Positions 9,054 to 19,065 of a stretch of DNA of 64,000 nt are shown here, in pieces (positions within the stretch are counted from its first letter, which is position 1; every line of letters begins with the position of its first letter). Source of the DNA: Desulfomonile tiedjei (GTDB taxonomy: Bacteria; Desulfobacterota; Desulfomonilia; Desulfomonilales; Desulfomonilaceae). A model generated the notes under the pieces. That model was not told the origin of the DNA and searched no databases. It was given only the letters and a program-made list of their open reading frames with translations. A program made the translations under genes and the position numbers. The stretch spans positions 372,001-436,000 of the forward strand of contig JACRDG010000032.1 of NCBI GenBank assembly GCA_016218715.1, read 5' to 3'.

Positions 9054-10742
9054 ATGAGGTCTTGCACACTTTGCATGGCGTTCTTCCTGTTCTTCGCGGT
9101 ATTCGGGAGCCCCGTCGCGGCTGAGGTAGCCCACCCATTGGCCCCTCCGGACACGTCGAGTCCGAGAGCTACGCTCAAGACGTTCCTGGACAATGGGAAT
9201 AAGGCGGTGGAAGCATTCAAGAGCGGCCACAGGACAGAGGCGAGGGCTCTCTTTGACCGTGCCGTGCGATGTTTGAACCTGGAAGAGGAACCGCCGGCTC
9301 TCCGGGAAGCCCTTGGAATCTACGCGGGCCTTTATCTGAAAGAAACCCTCGATCGTATCGAGATCCCTCCGTACGAGCAGATTCCCGACGCTGAAGCCGT
9401 CAAAATCGAAAAACTTACCAGTTGGACGGTCCCTTACACGGAGATCACTATCGGGGTCGTGAAAGACGCATCGATGGTAGAACGATTCTTCTTCACCAGC
9501 GATACGGTCAGGAGCGCTGAGAAATTTTATAATACGGTAAAGAACCTGCCTTACATGCCCGGCTCCGGCGGAGGGGCCTTCCTGGACAAATTGAGAGACT
9601 CGGGCAGCTGGATAGTCCCAAAACAATTCGTGGATTGGTTGCCGCAGTGGTCCAAGACGGAGATGTACGGCCAAGCAGTATGGCAGTGGACTGGGCTCTT
9701 TCTCTATTTTATCATTGGAATCGGAGCGGTCGTCCTCATACACAAATGGAGCGACACGCTCCTCGCGATTGTGGACAGGAAATTCGGATGGAGGCTCGAA
9801 CATACCGTGGGCGGCCTCAGCCTTCCGGTATCGCTGATCTTCTTTGCAGCGATCGGCCTCTGGCTCATGGTATACGGTCTGCACTTTCTGAATGCCGATC
9901 TGTATGTGCCGATTGCGTTGGTCTTCCTTTTCGTATCCTATCTGGGCTGGATTTGGTTGATCGGCGCGACATTCAATCGACTGTCCGATGCCTTTGTTTC
10001 ACTGGGCGGATTTGTTCGTGAAGGAATGGATGCCCAGCTTATACGGCTTGGCTTTCAAATTGTAACCGTGATCATTATCGGCGTTACGGCAATCTTTCTG
10101 GGCGCCCGTTTGGGTCTCCCGACGTACTCCCTGGTCACCGGGCTCGGTATCGGCGGCCTGGCCGTGGCGCTGGCGGGCCGGGAGGCCCTGTCAAATGTCA
10201 TCGGCACCGTCATGATCATCCTCGACCGCACGTTCAAGCTCGGCGACTATATTGTCCTCGATTCCGGCGAACGGGGCGTGGTTGCGGAGGTAGGCATTCG
10301 CAGCACTCGCATTCGAACCAGGGACGACATTCTGATATCGATTCCCAACGCGGTTATTGCCAATGCTAAAATGATCAACGAGAGCGCTCCTGTCTCAACC
10401 CACCGTATCCGCATCCCGGTGGGTGTGGCTTACGGTTCCAACCTGAAGGAGGTCGAGCGCATATTGCTCGGAGTCGCCGAACAGACTCAATTAGTCGTCC
10501 CCACTCCGGCCCCTCGAGTTCGGTTCCGACGCTTCGGCGATTCGGCCCTCGAGCTCGAGCTGTTGTGCTGGATCGATCCTCCGGAATTAAAGGGAGAAAC
10601 GACCCACCACCTGAACCGGGCTATCTACGAGGAGTTTCAGGGCAAAGGAATTGAGATACCTTTTCCACAGCGAGATGTCCATATCCTGCGAAACCAAACG
10701 GCCTCGCGTGAGAACAGCGATAATGAGTCTTCCGGCGGGTAG
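9054..10742 (+). CDS. MscS-family mechanosensitive ion channel
   Basis: The product is 562 residues. An N-terminal signal sequence ending near PVAAEVA precedes a soluble extracytoplasmic domain of about 180 residues. Transmembrane helices follow (LFLYFIIGIGAVVLI; LPVSLIFFAAIGLWLMVYG; VPIALVFLFVSYLGWIWLI). The MscS pore/beta domain core is seen in GLGIGGLAVALAGREALSN and in FKLGDYIVLDSGERGVV. MscS channels release solutes on hypo-osmotic shock. At 562 residues this is about twice the length of E. coli MscS, so it belongs to the larger multi-TM subgroup. It is followed by a repeat-rich spacer and appears monocistronic. The start has only a modest Shine-Dalgarno (AAAGGG). Confidence 0.9.
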   Translation: MRSCTLCMAFFLFFAVFGSPVAAEVAHPLAPPDTSSPRATLKTFLDNGNKAVEAFKSGHRTEARALFDRAVRCLNLEEEPPALREALGIYAGLYLKETLDRIEIPPYEQIPDAEAVKIEKLTSWTVPYTEITIGVVKDASMVERFFFTSDTVRSAEKFYNTVKNLPYMPGSGGGAFLDKLRDSGSWIVPKQFVDWLPQWSKTEMYGQAVWQWTGLFLYFIIGIGAVVLIHKWSDTLLAIVDRKFGWRLEHTVGGLSLPVSLIFFAAIGLWLMVYGLHFLNADLYVPIALVFLFVSYLGWIWLIGATFNRLSDAFVSLGGFVREGMDAQLIRLGFQIVTVIIIGVTAIFLGARLGLPTYSLVTGLGIGGLAVALAGREALSNVIGTVMIILDRTFKLGDYIVLDSGERGVVAEVGIRSTRIRTRDDILISIPNAVIANAKMINESAPVSTHRIRIPVGVAYGSNLKEVERILLGVAEQTQLVVPTPAPRVRFRRFGDSALELELLCWIDPPELKGETTHHLNRAIYEEFQGKGIEIPFPQRDVHILRNQTASRENSDNESSGG

Positions 10743-11171
10743 AGCACTACTGGACGAATACCACAGTATAATCGCGGAAGTCTGCGCAAGGTGTGGCAAG
10801 CGAATCGAACCGCACCGCTCAAGGTGAGGGCACCCATGCAAGCAGCCGGGAATCGGCCACGGGAACACCGCTGATGGAGAGGCCTGCATCCGGAAGAGCG
10901 ACCGGCAAGTTGCCGGCCCCACTGAACGACCAAGAGCAGGGACCGCATGGGAGCCACGGTGTCTGAGAAACCGATTACGCAGTAATCCTTCACGCAAGCA
11001 CGATCACGCATTTCGGGGAGCATGGAGGGACAGGCGGCGCGCCTGTCCATCAGGAAATGACAGGGAAGATGCCTCTGCCCGCCAATCCAGCACCGAAGCC
11101 TACCAAGCTACCCGAAGCAAGCCTCAGGTGTTACCCTGGCAGCGCGATTACGGCCCGAGAGGACATGATTC
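10743..11171. repeat. spacer with dispersed palindromic repeats
   Basis: Positions 10828-10924, read on the minus strand, carry a repeat beginning near GGGGCCGGCAACTTGCCGG. It is also found at 30907-30960 and 43971-44070. A hairpin GGACAGGCGGCGCGCCTGTCC-like unit lies at 11027-11048 and resembles those at 33686-33706 and 38481-38500. A motif at 10798-10824 resembles 44112-44138. No coding sequence is visible. Confidence 0.5.
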
Positions 11172-12026
11172 ATGTTCGTTGATGCTCACTGCCACATCTT
11201 CACCGATCGGATCGTCGAGAACGTGAAGGCCAAACCGGCCATGATCGAGGAATTGAAGTTGAATACGCGTGGCGCGGTCCAAAGGCTCGACCCCAGGGCC
11301 CTGGAGGAATCCGCGGAAGCGAACGCTGTGGACGTGTGCGTGTTGCTCCCCACTGCGTCACCGGAACGCATACGCTCCGAAAACGATCGATTCGTCGGGT
11401 TCAGCCGGGAATTCCCGAGGCTCCGGACCTTCGCGACCCTGCACCCGGAGATGCAGGACCTCTCCGGCGAGATCCAACGCATCTTCGACCTTGGGATCAA
11501 CGGATTCAAGTTTTCGAGCTTCTCGCAGCGCTTCGATCTGTCATCGCCGGAAGTCGAGGCCATGCTGACAGAATTGGAACGACTGGGACGCGATCGGGCC
11601 ATACCACCTGTCCTGGTGTTTGATACCTTCATCCGAGCGGATATTCATTTCGGCGCGCAACCCGATTATCTGACCACGCCTTCCAAATTGGCGGAGCTTG
11701 CCCGCCGTCATGAAGGGCTCAACGTGGTCGGCGCTCACATGGGGGGCCTGCTTGCTGACTTCGATGAACTCCGGCGGGTTCTCCTGCCTGCGCCGAATCT
11801 CTATCTGGACACTGCCAATGCAGCTCATACGCTGGAGCATGGCCAGTTTGTCGAATTGCTTCGTACGCATGGCGCTTCCCGGATTCTCTTCGGTACTGAC
11901 TGGCCCTGGTTCACTCACACAGGGGAACGTGCGCTGATCGGTTCCCTCCTGACCCAGGCCGGTTACGACTCATCAGAGCAAGCAGCGGTTTTCGGAGAAA
12001 ATGCCGAGGGACTTCTGGGACTTTGA
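11172..12026 (+). CDS. amidohydrolase-family TIM-barrel hydrolase
   Basis: This is a 284-residue protein of the amidohydrolase-2 (ACMSD-like) type. The metal-binding HxH is in VDAHCHIF (His6, His8). A later histidine lies in VVGAHMGG, and the acid in LFGTDWPW near the C-terminus. Family members hydrolyse or decarboxylate small cyclic or aromatic acids using one divalent metal. The substrate cannot be read from the sequence. The gene converges on the small exported protein at 12039 with 12 bp between stops. Its length is normal for the family. Confidence 0.85.
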   Translation: MFVDAHCHIFTDRIVENVKAKPAMIEELKLNTRGAVQRLDPRALEESAEANAVDVCVLLPTASPERIRSENDRFVGFSREFPRLRTFATLHPEMQDLSGEIQRIFDLGINGFKFSSFSQRFDLSSPEVEAMLTELERLGRDRAIPPVLVFDTFIRADIHFGAQPDYLTTPSKLAELARRHEGLNVVGAHMGGLLADFDELRRVLLPAPNLYLDTANAAHTLEHGQFVELLRTHGASRILFGTDWPWFTHTGERALIGSLLTQAGYDSSEQAAVFGENAEGLLGL

Positions 12027-12038
12027 CAGACGAGGGCC

Positions 12039-12449
12039 TCAGCGCGTCGTGGTGTAGTTGGAACAGGCTTCGAGGAGCGTTCCTCGCATTTTGATTCTCT
12101 TGTCCAGCAGCTCGTCAAACCCTTTCGTGGTCGGGTCCGTGGCGACGACCTGTTCGACGAGCTTTGGGTACGCCAGGGCATCCTCCAGGAGCGACGCCTG
12201 TTCCTTGCGGGTTACGACTTGGGTAAGCGCCTTCTGGGCCTCGGCGTACTTCTCCGCACGTCTCTCCGGCTCCTTGATCGAACCCGCAGCGTCTACCTTG
12301 GCGACATACTGCTCCAGAGCCGCACACACTTCGGCAGGCAAGGCCTTGGATAGCGGTTTCCCTCTGTCTGGAGCTTGTTGAGCTTCAACAAGCGATATCA
12401 TGCCAAGCAAGATGGCTCCCACTATCAAGCATACCGTGGTTCTCTTCAT
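12039..12449 (-). CDS. small exported hypothetical protein
   Basis: The product is 136 residues with a clear Sec signal peptide (cleavage probably after VEAQQ). The mature part is charged and mainly helical, with Cys near residues 41 and 130. GAGGA lies 6 nt before the ATG. I do not recognise the family. It lies 56 bp downstream of the RND pump gene in the same direction, so it may be cotranscribed and act in the periplasm. Confidence 0.7.
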   Translation of the reverse strand: MKRTTVCLIVGAILLGMISLVEAQQAPDRGKPLSKALPAEVCAALEQYVAKVDAAGSIKEPERRAEKYAEAQKALTQVVTRKEQASLLEDALAYPKLVEQVVATDPTTKGFDELLDKRIKMRGTLLEACSNYTTTR

Positions 12450-12505
12450 GAAAGTCCTCGTTCAAGGTGAAGATTCGAGCAGATCTTTCCCGCGCGTGCT
12501 CGCTA

Positions 12506-15500
12506 TCATTCCGCGTTTTGTGGTCGCACTGCATCAGTAGGCCGTGCGCCGCCTCTCTTGAACTTCTGCATGAGCACGTACATCGGCGGCGTGAAGAAAA
12601 CTCCCAGCATGGTGACCCCCAGCATACCGAAACAGACCGCGGTGCCGACGGCCTGCCTGCTGGCAGCACCCGCGCCCGTGGCAATCACCAGCGGAAACAC
12701 GCCGATGATGAATGCAAAAGAGGTCATGAGAATGGCCCTGAATCGGAGCTTCGCCCCCTCCACGGCAGCTTCCAGGGGAGACTTACCCTCCGCTTGCTTT
12801 TCCCGCGCGAACTCCACGACGAGGATCGCATTCTTGGCCGACAAGCCGACCAGGAGCACGAGCCCCACCTGCGTGTACAGACTGTTATCCAGGCCGCGCA
12901 GGGTCAGTCCGATAACCGCGCCCAGCGCAGCCAGAGGCACGACGGTAACGACTGCTATCGGATCGATCCAGCTCTCGTACTGGGCTGCCAGAATCATCAC
13001 CACCACCATCACCGCGAGGGCAAAGACCATGTACACTTGACCGCCGATCTGCTTCTGCTGAAAAGCCACTCCTGTCCATTCATACCCGGTGCCGGGGGGG
13101 AGGTTCGTTTCGGCCAGGCTCTCCATCGCCTGCATGGTCTGTCCCGAACTCACGCCTGGAGCACCCTGGCCTATGACGCGGATTGCGGGGAACATGTTGT
13201 ACCGATCGATCCGCAAGGGCCCTGACGCATAATTCACCTTGGCCAGCGTGCCGATGGGGACCATCTGCCCTTCCAGGTTTCTCACCTCGAGCTGCTTGAT
13301 GTCATCCGTCCGCGCCCGGTACCTTGCGTCTGCCTGGACCGTCACGTGCCAGGTCCGTCCGAATTCGTTGAAGTCATTGACGTACGAGGATCCCAGGTAC
13401 GCCTGGAGCGTGTCGAACACCGATTGCAGAGGTACCTTGAGGGTCAGCGCTTTGTCTCGATCCACATCGGCAAAAATCGTCGGCGCGGCCGGCCTGAACG
13501 TCGAGGTCAGCGCGCTCAGTTGGCCATGGGCAGTCGATTCCTTCACCATTTCGGACGCTGCCTCGTTCAAGTTCTCGAGGCCGACACCGCTTCGGTCCTC
13601 GATCCACATTTCGCTCCCCGAGGCCTGGCCGAGACCCACAATCGGCGGCAACGAGAACGGAAAGACGATGCCGTCCTGGATGTGGGAAAACTTCTCCGTC
13701 AGCTCCGCCAGAATAACTCGCTTGCTGCGCCCTTTCTTGAGGCGCTCGTCCCACGGCTGCAGTGCAGCAAAACCCGATCCCAAAGTAGCGCCGCTGCCGT
13801 CGAGGATCGAATTGCCCGGGATGACGGCAAAGTGAGCAATACCCTCCGTGGATTTGAGAATGTCCATGACCTGCTGCATGACGGCATCGGTCCGCTGAAG
13901 GGAAGCTCCATCGGGGAGCTGAGCGTTGAGCATGATCAGGCCGTCGTCTTCGTCCGGGAGGAATCCCGTAGGCACATTTGTAAAGGCGTAGTACGTCAGG
14001 CCAAGGGCCGCGGCCCATATCAGCACCATGAGCGGCACGTTGCGTACGAGAAATGCCACGATGGATGTGTAACGAGCGGTGATCTTGTCGAAGACCGCGT
14101 CGAACCCGCGGAAGAAGGCGTTCTTTTCTCCCTCGTGTGGGCGCAGCCACAACGAGCACTGGACGGGTTTCAGCGACATTGCGTTCACAGCGCTCAGCAA
14201 CGTCGTGAACGCAATGGTCAATGAGAACTGCCGGTAGAGCTGGCCCGAGATCCCGCCAAGGAATGCAGCGGGAATGAAGACCGCCATGAGAACGAGCGTG
14301 ATGCCTATGATGGCGCCGGTAATCTCATCCATCGCCCGGATGGAGGCATCTTTTGCGTTCAGCCCGTGTTGCCGCATGTTGCGGTCGACGTTTTCCACCA
14401 CCACGATCGCGTCGTCTACTACAATCCCAATGGCCAGTACCAGGCCGAAGAGGGTCAACATGTTGATGGAGAACCCCAGCAAGTACATGATGGCAAAGGC
14501 ACCGACAATCGACACCGGAACGGTGGTGGCGGGCACGAGCGTGGCTCGCCAGTCCTGAAGAAAGATGAATACCACGATGAAGACGAGGATAAACGCTATG
14601 ATGAGCGTCATCACCACTTCATGAATCGACGCCCTGACGAAATCCGAGCTTTGATAAACGATCTTGTAGTCCACCCCCTGCGGGAAGTCCCGCTTGAGGC
14701 CCTCCATGGTCCGCTGGACCTCATCAGCGACGTCCAGAGCGTTCGATCCCGGCGTCTGGTACACGATCATCGTGACCGCTGGGACCCCGTTGTAGTACGA
14801 ACGGGTATCATAGCTTTTCGCACCGAGGTCCACGCTGGCGACGTCCTTCATCCGCACGATGCTGCCGTCTTTACCGGTCTTCACGATGATGTTTTCGAAC
14901 TGCCCCACGTCGGTCAAACGACCGAGCGTGTTCACGGGGAGGTCAAAGACTTGTCCTTTGGGAGCAGGCTCCTGACCGAGCCGGCCGGCCGCGACTTGAA
15001 CGTTCTGATTCTTGAGCGCGTCGACCACATCGTTGGTGGTCAGGTCGTTGTGCTGCATACGGTTGGGGTTCAACCAACAGCGCATGCTGTAGTCCTTGGT
15101 AGGAAACATCACGACGTCGCCGACCCCATGAAGGCGGGCCACCGGGTCTTTGATGGTGGTAGTCACGTAGTTGGTCAGAAACAGGTCGTCGAACGAGCCG
15201 TCCGGGGAGTAGAGGCAGAGGACGGTAACAAAGGAGGTGGAAGCTTTCTTCGTATTGACTCCCTGGCGCTGCACTTCGGTTGGCAGTGACGACATGGCCC
15301 AGTTCACGCGGTTCTGAACCAGCACGGTGGCCATGTCGATGTCAGTGCCCAGTTCAAAGGTAACCTTCAGCGTGTACGATCCGTCGCGCGCACTCGTGCT
15401 CTGCATATAGATCATGTTTTCCACGCCGTTGACTTGCTGCTCGATGGGCGCGGCTACGGTGTCGGCCACAACCTTCGGATCGGCTCCCGGATAAGAGGCC

Positions 15501-15640
15501 GTCACCTGAACCATGGGCGGAGCTATCTGCGGAAACTGGGAAATCGGCAATGAAAAGATGGCAACTCCGCCGGCAACCATGATCAAGAGTGAGATCACAG
15601 AGGCGAGTGTTGGCCGATTGATGAAAAAGCGGCTGAACAT
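12506..15640 (-). CDS. RND efflux pump inner-membrane transporter (HAE1/AcrB family)
   Basis: At 1044 residues this is full length for AcrB/MexB proteins. The N-terminus MFSRFFINRPTLASVI is typical of HAE1 pumps. The TM4 proton-relay aspartates are present in LAIGIVVDDAIVVVEN, and the two halves of the protein repeat the RND fold. It would expel hydrophobic or amphipathic compounds using proton-motive force, as a trimer with the adaptor encoded 15 bp upstream at 15656-16837. No outer-membrane channel gene is present in the window, so a TolC-type partner must be encoded elsewhere. Confidence 0.96.
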   Translation of the reverse strand: MFSRFFINRPTLASVISLLIMVAGGVAIFSLPISQFPQIAPPMVQVTASYPGADPKVVADTVAAPIEQQVNGVENMIYMQSTSARDGSYTLKVTFELGTDIDMATVLVQNRVNWAMSSLPTEVQRQGVNTKKASTSFVTVLCLYSPDGSFDDLFLTNYVTTTIKDPVARLHGVGDVVMFPTKDYSMRCWLNPNRMQHNDLTTNDVVDALKNQNVQVAAGRLGQEPAPKGQVFDLPVNTLGRLTDVGQFENIIVKTGKDGSIVRMKDVASVDLGAKSYDTRSYYNGVPAVTMIVYQTPGSNALDVADEVQRTMEGLKRDFPQGVDYKIVYQSSDFVRASIHEVVMTLIIAFILVFIVVFIFLQDWRATLVPATTVPVSIVGAFAIMYLLGFSINMLTLFGLVLAIGIVVDDAIVVVENVDRNMRQHGLNAKDASIRAMDEITGAIIGITLVLMAVFIPAAFLGGISGQLYRQFSLTIAFTTLLSAVNAMSLKPVQCSLWLRPHEGEKNAFFRGFDAVFDKITARYTSIVAFLVRNVPLMVLIWAAALGLTYYAFTNVPTGFLPDEDDGLIMLNAQLPDGASLQRTDAVMQQVMDILKSTEGIAHFAVIPGNSILDGSGATLGSGFAALQPWDERLKKGRSKRVILAELTEKFSHIQDGIVFPFSLPPIVGLGQASGSEMWIEDRSGVGLENLNEAASEMVKESTAHGQLSALTSTFRPAAPTIFADVDRDKALTLKVPLQSVFDTLQAYLGSSYVNDFNEFGRTWHVTVQADARYRARTDDIKQLEVRNLEGQMVPIGTLAKVNYASGPLRIDRYNMFPAIRVIGQGAPGVSSGQTMQAMESLAETNLPPGTGYEWTGVAFQQKQIGGQVYMVFALAVMVVVMILAAQYESWIDPIAVVTVVPLAALGAVIGLTLRGLDNSLYTQVGLVLLVGLSAKNAILVVEFAREKQAEGKSPLEAAVEGAKLRFRAILMTSFAFIIGVFPLVIATGAGAASRQAVGTAVCFGMLGVTMLGVFFTPPMYVLMQKFKRGGARPTDAVRPQNAE

Positions 15641-15655
15641 TGCCTGTTGCCCCGT

Positions 15656-16837
15656 TTATTTGTGCTGAGTCTTTACCGGGATCGTGCTCTCGGATCGTTG
15701 TTGGGCTCCGGGGGCTGGAGTCGGATTGACGGTCGAACCAGGTCTCGCCCGCTGCGTCCCCGCGATGATGACCCGATCCGTGGCGGTGATCCCCTCCTCG
15801 ATGACCCTCATGTCGTCGACCTGCTGCCCCATTTTGATGCGCTTGTGATGCACGACGTTCCTATCGTCCACCAGCAAGAGATACCTGCCTCCCTGGTCGA
15901 ATTGCACGGCAACATCGGGCACGAGCAGGGCCTCCCGTTTTTCCACCGGCACCCGAACGCGAACGAACATGCCGGCCATCAGAGTACCGTCGGTATTCGG
16001 GAAGATCCCCCGCACCTGAATGGTTCCTGTCGAAGGATCGATCTGAGTCTGGGCAAAGTCGAGACGCCCCTCGTGCGGGAACCCGGTCTCATCCGCCAGC
16101 GCGAGAAAGACCGGAAAATTCATGGGCAAGTCGGTGGTCGGATCCCGCTTTCCCGTTCCCTTGCGCCGCACCGACAGGAGGTCGAGTTCGCTCACATTGA
16201 AGTACGCATACACAGATTCATCGTCAACCACGGTGGTCAGAAGCGTCTTCTCCGTGGCCCCGACGAGGTTGCCGACGTCAACCAGATTGCGACTGACCCT
16301 GCCGTCAATGGGAGAAGTAACCTGTGTCCATTCGAGGTTCAGATTCGCGGTGTCCAGGTTCGCTGCGGCCAGGTCAACGTCTGCCTTTGCCACGTCGCGC
16401 TCTGCTCCCTTTTTTTCCAGTTTCAGGCCGCTGATCGCCTCCTTGCTCTCGAGGGATTGTGCGATCTGCAGTTCGGTCTGGGCGAGTTTTGAATGAGCCT
16501 TCTGAGATTCGAGCTGAGCCTTGGACTGATTGACGGATGCCTGGTACTGCCTTGGATCGATCACGAACAGGAGTTCGCCTGCCTTGACCTTGGCCCGAGG
16601 AGTGAAGGTGATCTTCTCGAGGAAACCGGCCACCCTGGCCCGGATCTGGACCGATTGGAGAGCCGCGGTCGTACCGGTGTACTCCAGGTACTTGGTAACT
16701 TCCTTGCTCACCGGCAGCGCCACGGTAACCGTCGGGGGCTGGGCTGCCTTCCCGGACGGCTTGTGCTCACATGCCGAGAGGAGGCACAGGGTGACCAAAG
16801 ACAGTGCGACAATGAGAAACCGATTCAGACCACACAT
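15656..16837 (-). CDS. RND periplasmic adaptor (membrane fusion lipoprotein)
   Basis: This 393-residue AcrA/MexA-type adaptor starts with a lipoprotein signal (lipobox LLSAC). It continues with a barrel-sandwich segment (VQIRARVAGFLEKITFTPRA), an alpha-helical hairpin rich in SKAQLESQKA-type heptads, and the returning lipoyl half and beta-barrel (VTSPIDGRVSRNLVDVGNLV). It would bridge the inner-membrane pump encoded directly downstream and an outer-membrane channel. It is the first gene of the pump operon, and no dedicated regulator is adjacent. Confidence 0.95.
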   Translation of the reverse strand: MCGLNRFLIVALSLVTLCLLSACEHKPSGKAAQPPTVTVALPVSKEVTKYLEYTGTTAALQSVQIRARVAGFLEKITFTPRAKVKAGELLFVIDPRQYQASVNQSKAQLESQKAHSKLAQTELQIAQSLESKEAISGLKLEKKGAERDVAKADVDLAAANLDTANLNLEWTQVTSPIDGRVSRNLVDVGNLVGATEKTLLTTVVDDESVYAYFNVSELDLLSVRRKGTGKRDPTTDLPMNFPVFLALADETGFPHEGRLDFAQTQIDPSTGTIQVRGIFPNTDGTLMAGMFVRVRVPVEKREALLVPDVAVQFDQGGRYLLLVDDRNVVHHKRIKMGQQVDDMRVIEEGITATDRVIIAGTQRARPGSTVNPTPAPGAQQRSESTIPVKTQHK

Positions 16838-17151
16838 CGTAAAGACCCCGCTGCTGTGTCGTTCCCTGATGACGGGCGTATCCGGCTAGGCCGCAATCCG
16901 CGCGGGAGCTGCCGGCTCCTCACGGTCCGGAATCAGCGTGCCGAGTCTCGGGCAAAACGCCCGCCCCGGAGACCTGAACCCGCCAGATGAGTGACGACCC
17001 GTCGGAGGTTACCACGCCGGCACGAAGCCACTCAAGAGAAATCAGGGATCCTTTGCAGTGGTTCGATTACTGGTGGGCATCCGCGGGGGATGGACAAAGG
17101 GTCCATTAAGACCCGGTCATGACGGAAGAGTTGCCACCGCCGTCATTCAGA
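16838..17151. other. intergenic region between divergent pump and CDP-sugar operons
   Basis: This stretch holds no convincing gene. A small hairpin, GGAGCTGCCGGCTCC, lies near 16907-16921. I could not identify a good promoter for the minus-strand pump operon. Confidence 0.4.
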
Positions 17152-17180
17152 TTGACACAAAACGGGAATTCTTCTAAGAT
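17152..17180 (+). promoter_or_regulatory. sigma70-type promoter of the CDP-sugar operon
   Basis: A perfect -35 TTGACA (17152-17157), a 17-bp spacer and a -10 TAAGAT (17175-17180; 4 of 6). The predicted transcript start near 17187 gives a leader of about 36 nt. It excludes the upstream TTG at 17190 as a sensible translation start. Confidence 0.6.
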
Positions 17181-17222
17181 AGAGCGTACTTGCGATTGCA
17201 TCCGCAAAAAGGACGCACTGAA

Positions 17223-17990
17223 GTGAAAGTAGTAATCCTTGCAGGCGGCAGAGGAACACGGCTCGAAGAAGAAACGGTGAGCAAGCCCAAGCCCATGGTG
17301 GAAATTGGGGGCAAACCGATCCTCTGGCACATCATGAAGATCTACTCCGTTTACGGTTTCAACGATTTCATCATTTGCTGTGGTTACAAGGGGTACATGA
17401 TCAAGGAGTATTTCGCTCACTACTTGTTGCATCTGTCAGATGTGACGATCGATATGGTCAGGAATTGTACGGAAATCCATCAGCAGCATGTCGAACCTTG
17501 GCGAGTGACCCTGGTGGACACCGGAGAAGAAACCCAAACCGGCGGACGCCTGAAGCGGATCGCCAGCTACCTGGACGACGAAGACTTCTGCTTCACCTAT
17601 GGGGATGGCGTCGCCAATATAGACATTGCGGACCTCGTGGATTTCCACAAGGCTCAGGGGACCCTTGCAACCCTCACCGCGGTCAGTCCGCCCGGACGAT
17701 TTGGTGCAGTCGACGTCGAAAACGCGCGGATCCTCGGCTTCCATGAGAAGCCGCAAGGTGACGGCGGCAGGGTCAGCGGAGGATTCTTCGTGCTGTCTCC
17801 AAAAGTCCTCGACTATATCGAGGGAGATGGCACCATCTGGGAAAGAGAGCCTATGGAGCGGATCGCCGAGGAAGGAGAGTTCGCGGCGTACATTCACGAC
17901 GGCTTCTGGCACTGTATGGACAACTTGAGAGATCGGTTGAATCTGGAAGCGCTTTGGAGGTCCAATAAGGCCCCGTGGAAGATATGGTAG
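17223..17990 (+). CDS. rfbF: glucose-1-phosphate cytidylyltransferase
   Basis: The enzyme makes CDP-glucose from CTP and glucose-1-phosphate, the entry step to CDP-6-deoxyhexoses. It has the nucleotidyltransferase signature VVILAGGRGTRLEEET at the N-terminus, then KPKPMVEIGGKPILWHI and DDEDFCFTYGDGVANIDI. At 255 residues it is close to Salmonella RfbF. GTG 17223 is chosen as the start because AAAGGA lies 9 nt upstream and family members begin at this motif. It is the first gene of a tightly packed operon running to at least 23141. The next gene overlaps its stop codon. Confidence 0.93.
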   Translation: MKVVILAGGRGTRLEEETVSKPKPMVEIGGKPILWHIMKIYSVYGFNDFIICCGYKGYMIKEYFAHYLLHLSDVTIDMVRNCTEIHQQHVEPWRVTLVDTGEETQTGGRLKRIASYLDDEDFCFTYGDGVANIDIADLVDFHKAQGTLATLTAVSPPGRFGAVDVENARILGFHEKPQGDGGRVSGGFFVLSPKVLDYIEGDGTIWEREPMERIAEEGEFAAYIHDGFWHCMDNLRDRLNLEALWRSNKAPWKIW

Positions 17991-19060
17991 CTCCCATCCG
18001 TCACTTGAAAGGCCGGAAAATTCTCGTCACGGGACACACCGGCTTCAAGGGAGCCTGGCTCTCTTTGTGGCTTCAGATGCTGGGTGGCGAGGTCGTGGGC
18101 TATGCCCTGCCTCCCCCAACTTCCCCCAGCCTGTTCGACCTCGCTGACGTTCAGGAAGGGATGTGTTCCATCATAGGTGACATCCGTCACGCGGCTGCCC
18201 TGAGAACGGTGGTCCGACAGCACCAGCCGGAGATCATCTTTCATCTGGCCGGCCAGTCCATCGTGCGGCGTTCGTATCAAGATCCTGTTGAAACCTACGG
18301 AGTGAATGTCCTGGGGACCGTACATGTTCTGGAATGCGCCAGACTGTGTGATTCGGTGAAGTCTGTCCTCGTGATTACCAGCGACAAGTGTTATGAGAAT
18401 ACGGACCAGGGCCGGCTCTTCCGTGAAATTGACCCACTCGGCGGTCGTGACCCATACTCCAGCAGCAAGGCGTGCGCAGAATTGGTGGCCGCGGCGTACC
18501 AGAGTTCCTTCTTTTCCGAAACACCCGGCTCAACGAGGAGGGCCGGCGTTGCAACCGCAAGAGCCGGCAACGTCCTCGGCGGAGGAGATTGGGCTGAAGA
18601 CCGACTGGTCCCCGATGTCATGCGGGCATTCCTGGATGGCCGCCGGGTCTTGATTCGCAATCCCGATGCCGTACGCCCATGGCAGCACGTGCTCGACGCG
18701 TTGAACGGCTATCTTGCTTTGCTGGAGCGCATGTCCTATCATGCCGCTGAATACGCGCAGGCCTGGAATTTCGGACCCGATCGGGCCGATGCGCAGCCTG
18801 TGTCATGGGTGGTAGACCGTGTCGCGCGAATGTGGGGCCCTGAGGCAGACTGGGAGCTTGATCGAGGATTACAGCCGCAAGAAGCCTCGTCTCTGAGCCT
18901 TGACTCGTCCAAATCCAGGGAGAAACTGGACTGGACACCAAGGTTGGCGCTTGCCGAGGCTCTCCAGTGGACGGTCGACTGGTACAAAGCCTACCAACAA
19001 GGCAAAGACATGAGACAATTTACGGAAGAGCAGATAATCCGTTTTCTGGAGTTCCGGTAA
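17984..19060 (+). CDS. rfbG: CDP-glucose 4,6-dehydratase
   Basis: This extended SDR enzyme (358 residues from ATG 17984) converts CDP-glucose to CDP-4-dehydro-6-deoxyglucose. The NAD-binding motif TGHTGFKGAWLSLWL is diagnostic of RfbG. GDIRH and the catalytic YSSSKACAELV (Tyr-x3-Lys) follow. The ATG overlaps the rfbF stop (ATGGTAG), which suggests translational coupling. An in-frame GTG at 17975 is an alternative. Length and motif spacing match the family. Confidence 0.93.
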   Translation: MVAPIRHLKGRKILVTGHTGFKGAWLSLWLQMLGGEVVGYALPPPTSPSLFDLADVQEGMCSIIGDIRHAAALRTVVRQHQPEIIFHLAGQSIVRRSYQDPVETYGVNVLGTVHVLECARLCDSVKSVLVITSDKCYENTDQGRLFREIDPLGGRDPYSSSKACAELVAAAYQSSFFSETPGSTRRAGVATARAGNVLGGGDWAEDRLVPDVMRAFLDGRRVLIRNPDAVRPWQHVLDALNGYLALLERMSYHAAEYAQAWNFGPDRADAQPVSWVVDRVARMWGPEADWELDRGLQPQEASSLSLDSSKSREKLDWTPRLALAEALQWTVDWYKAYQQGKDMRQFTEEQIIRFLEFR

Positions 19061-19065
19061 GACGA

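Noticed and set aside
13346-15289. Two plus-strand open frames of about 300 codons opposite the RND pump gene
   Set aside because: They lie wholly inside the intact pump gene and read as low-complexity His/Arg/Asp-rich translations.
17190-17222. TTG start for rfbF at 17190
   Set aside because: The predicted transcript begins at about 17187, leaving no leader, and the GTG at 17223 has a proper ribosome-binding site and fits the family N-terminus.
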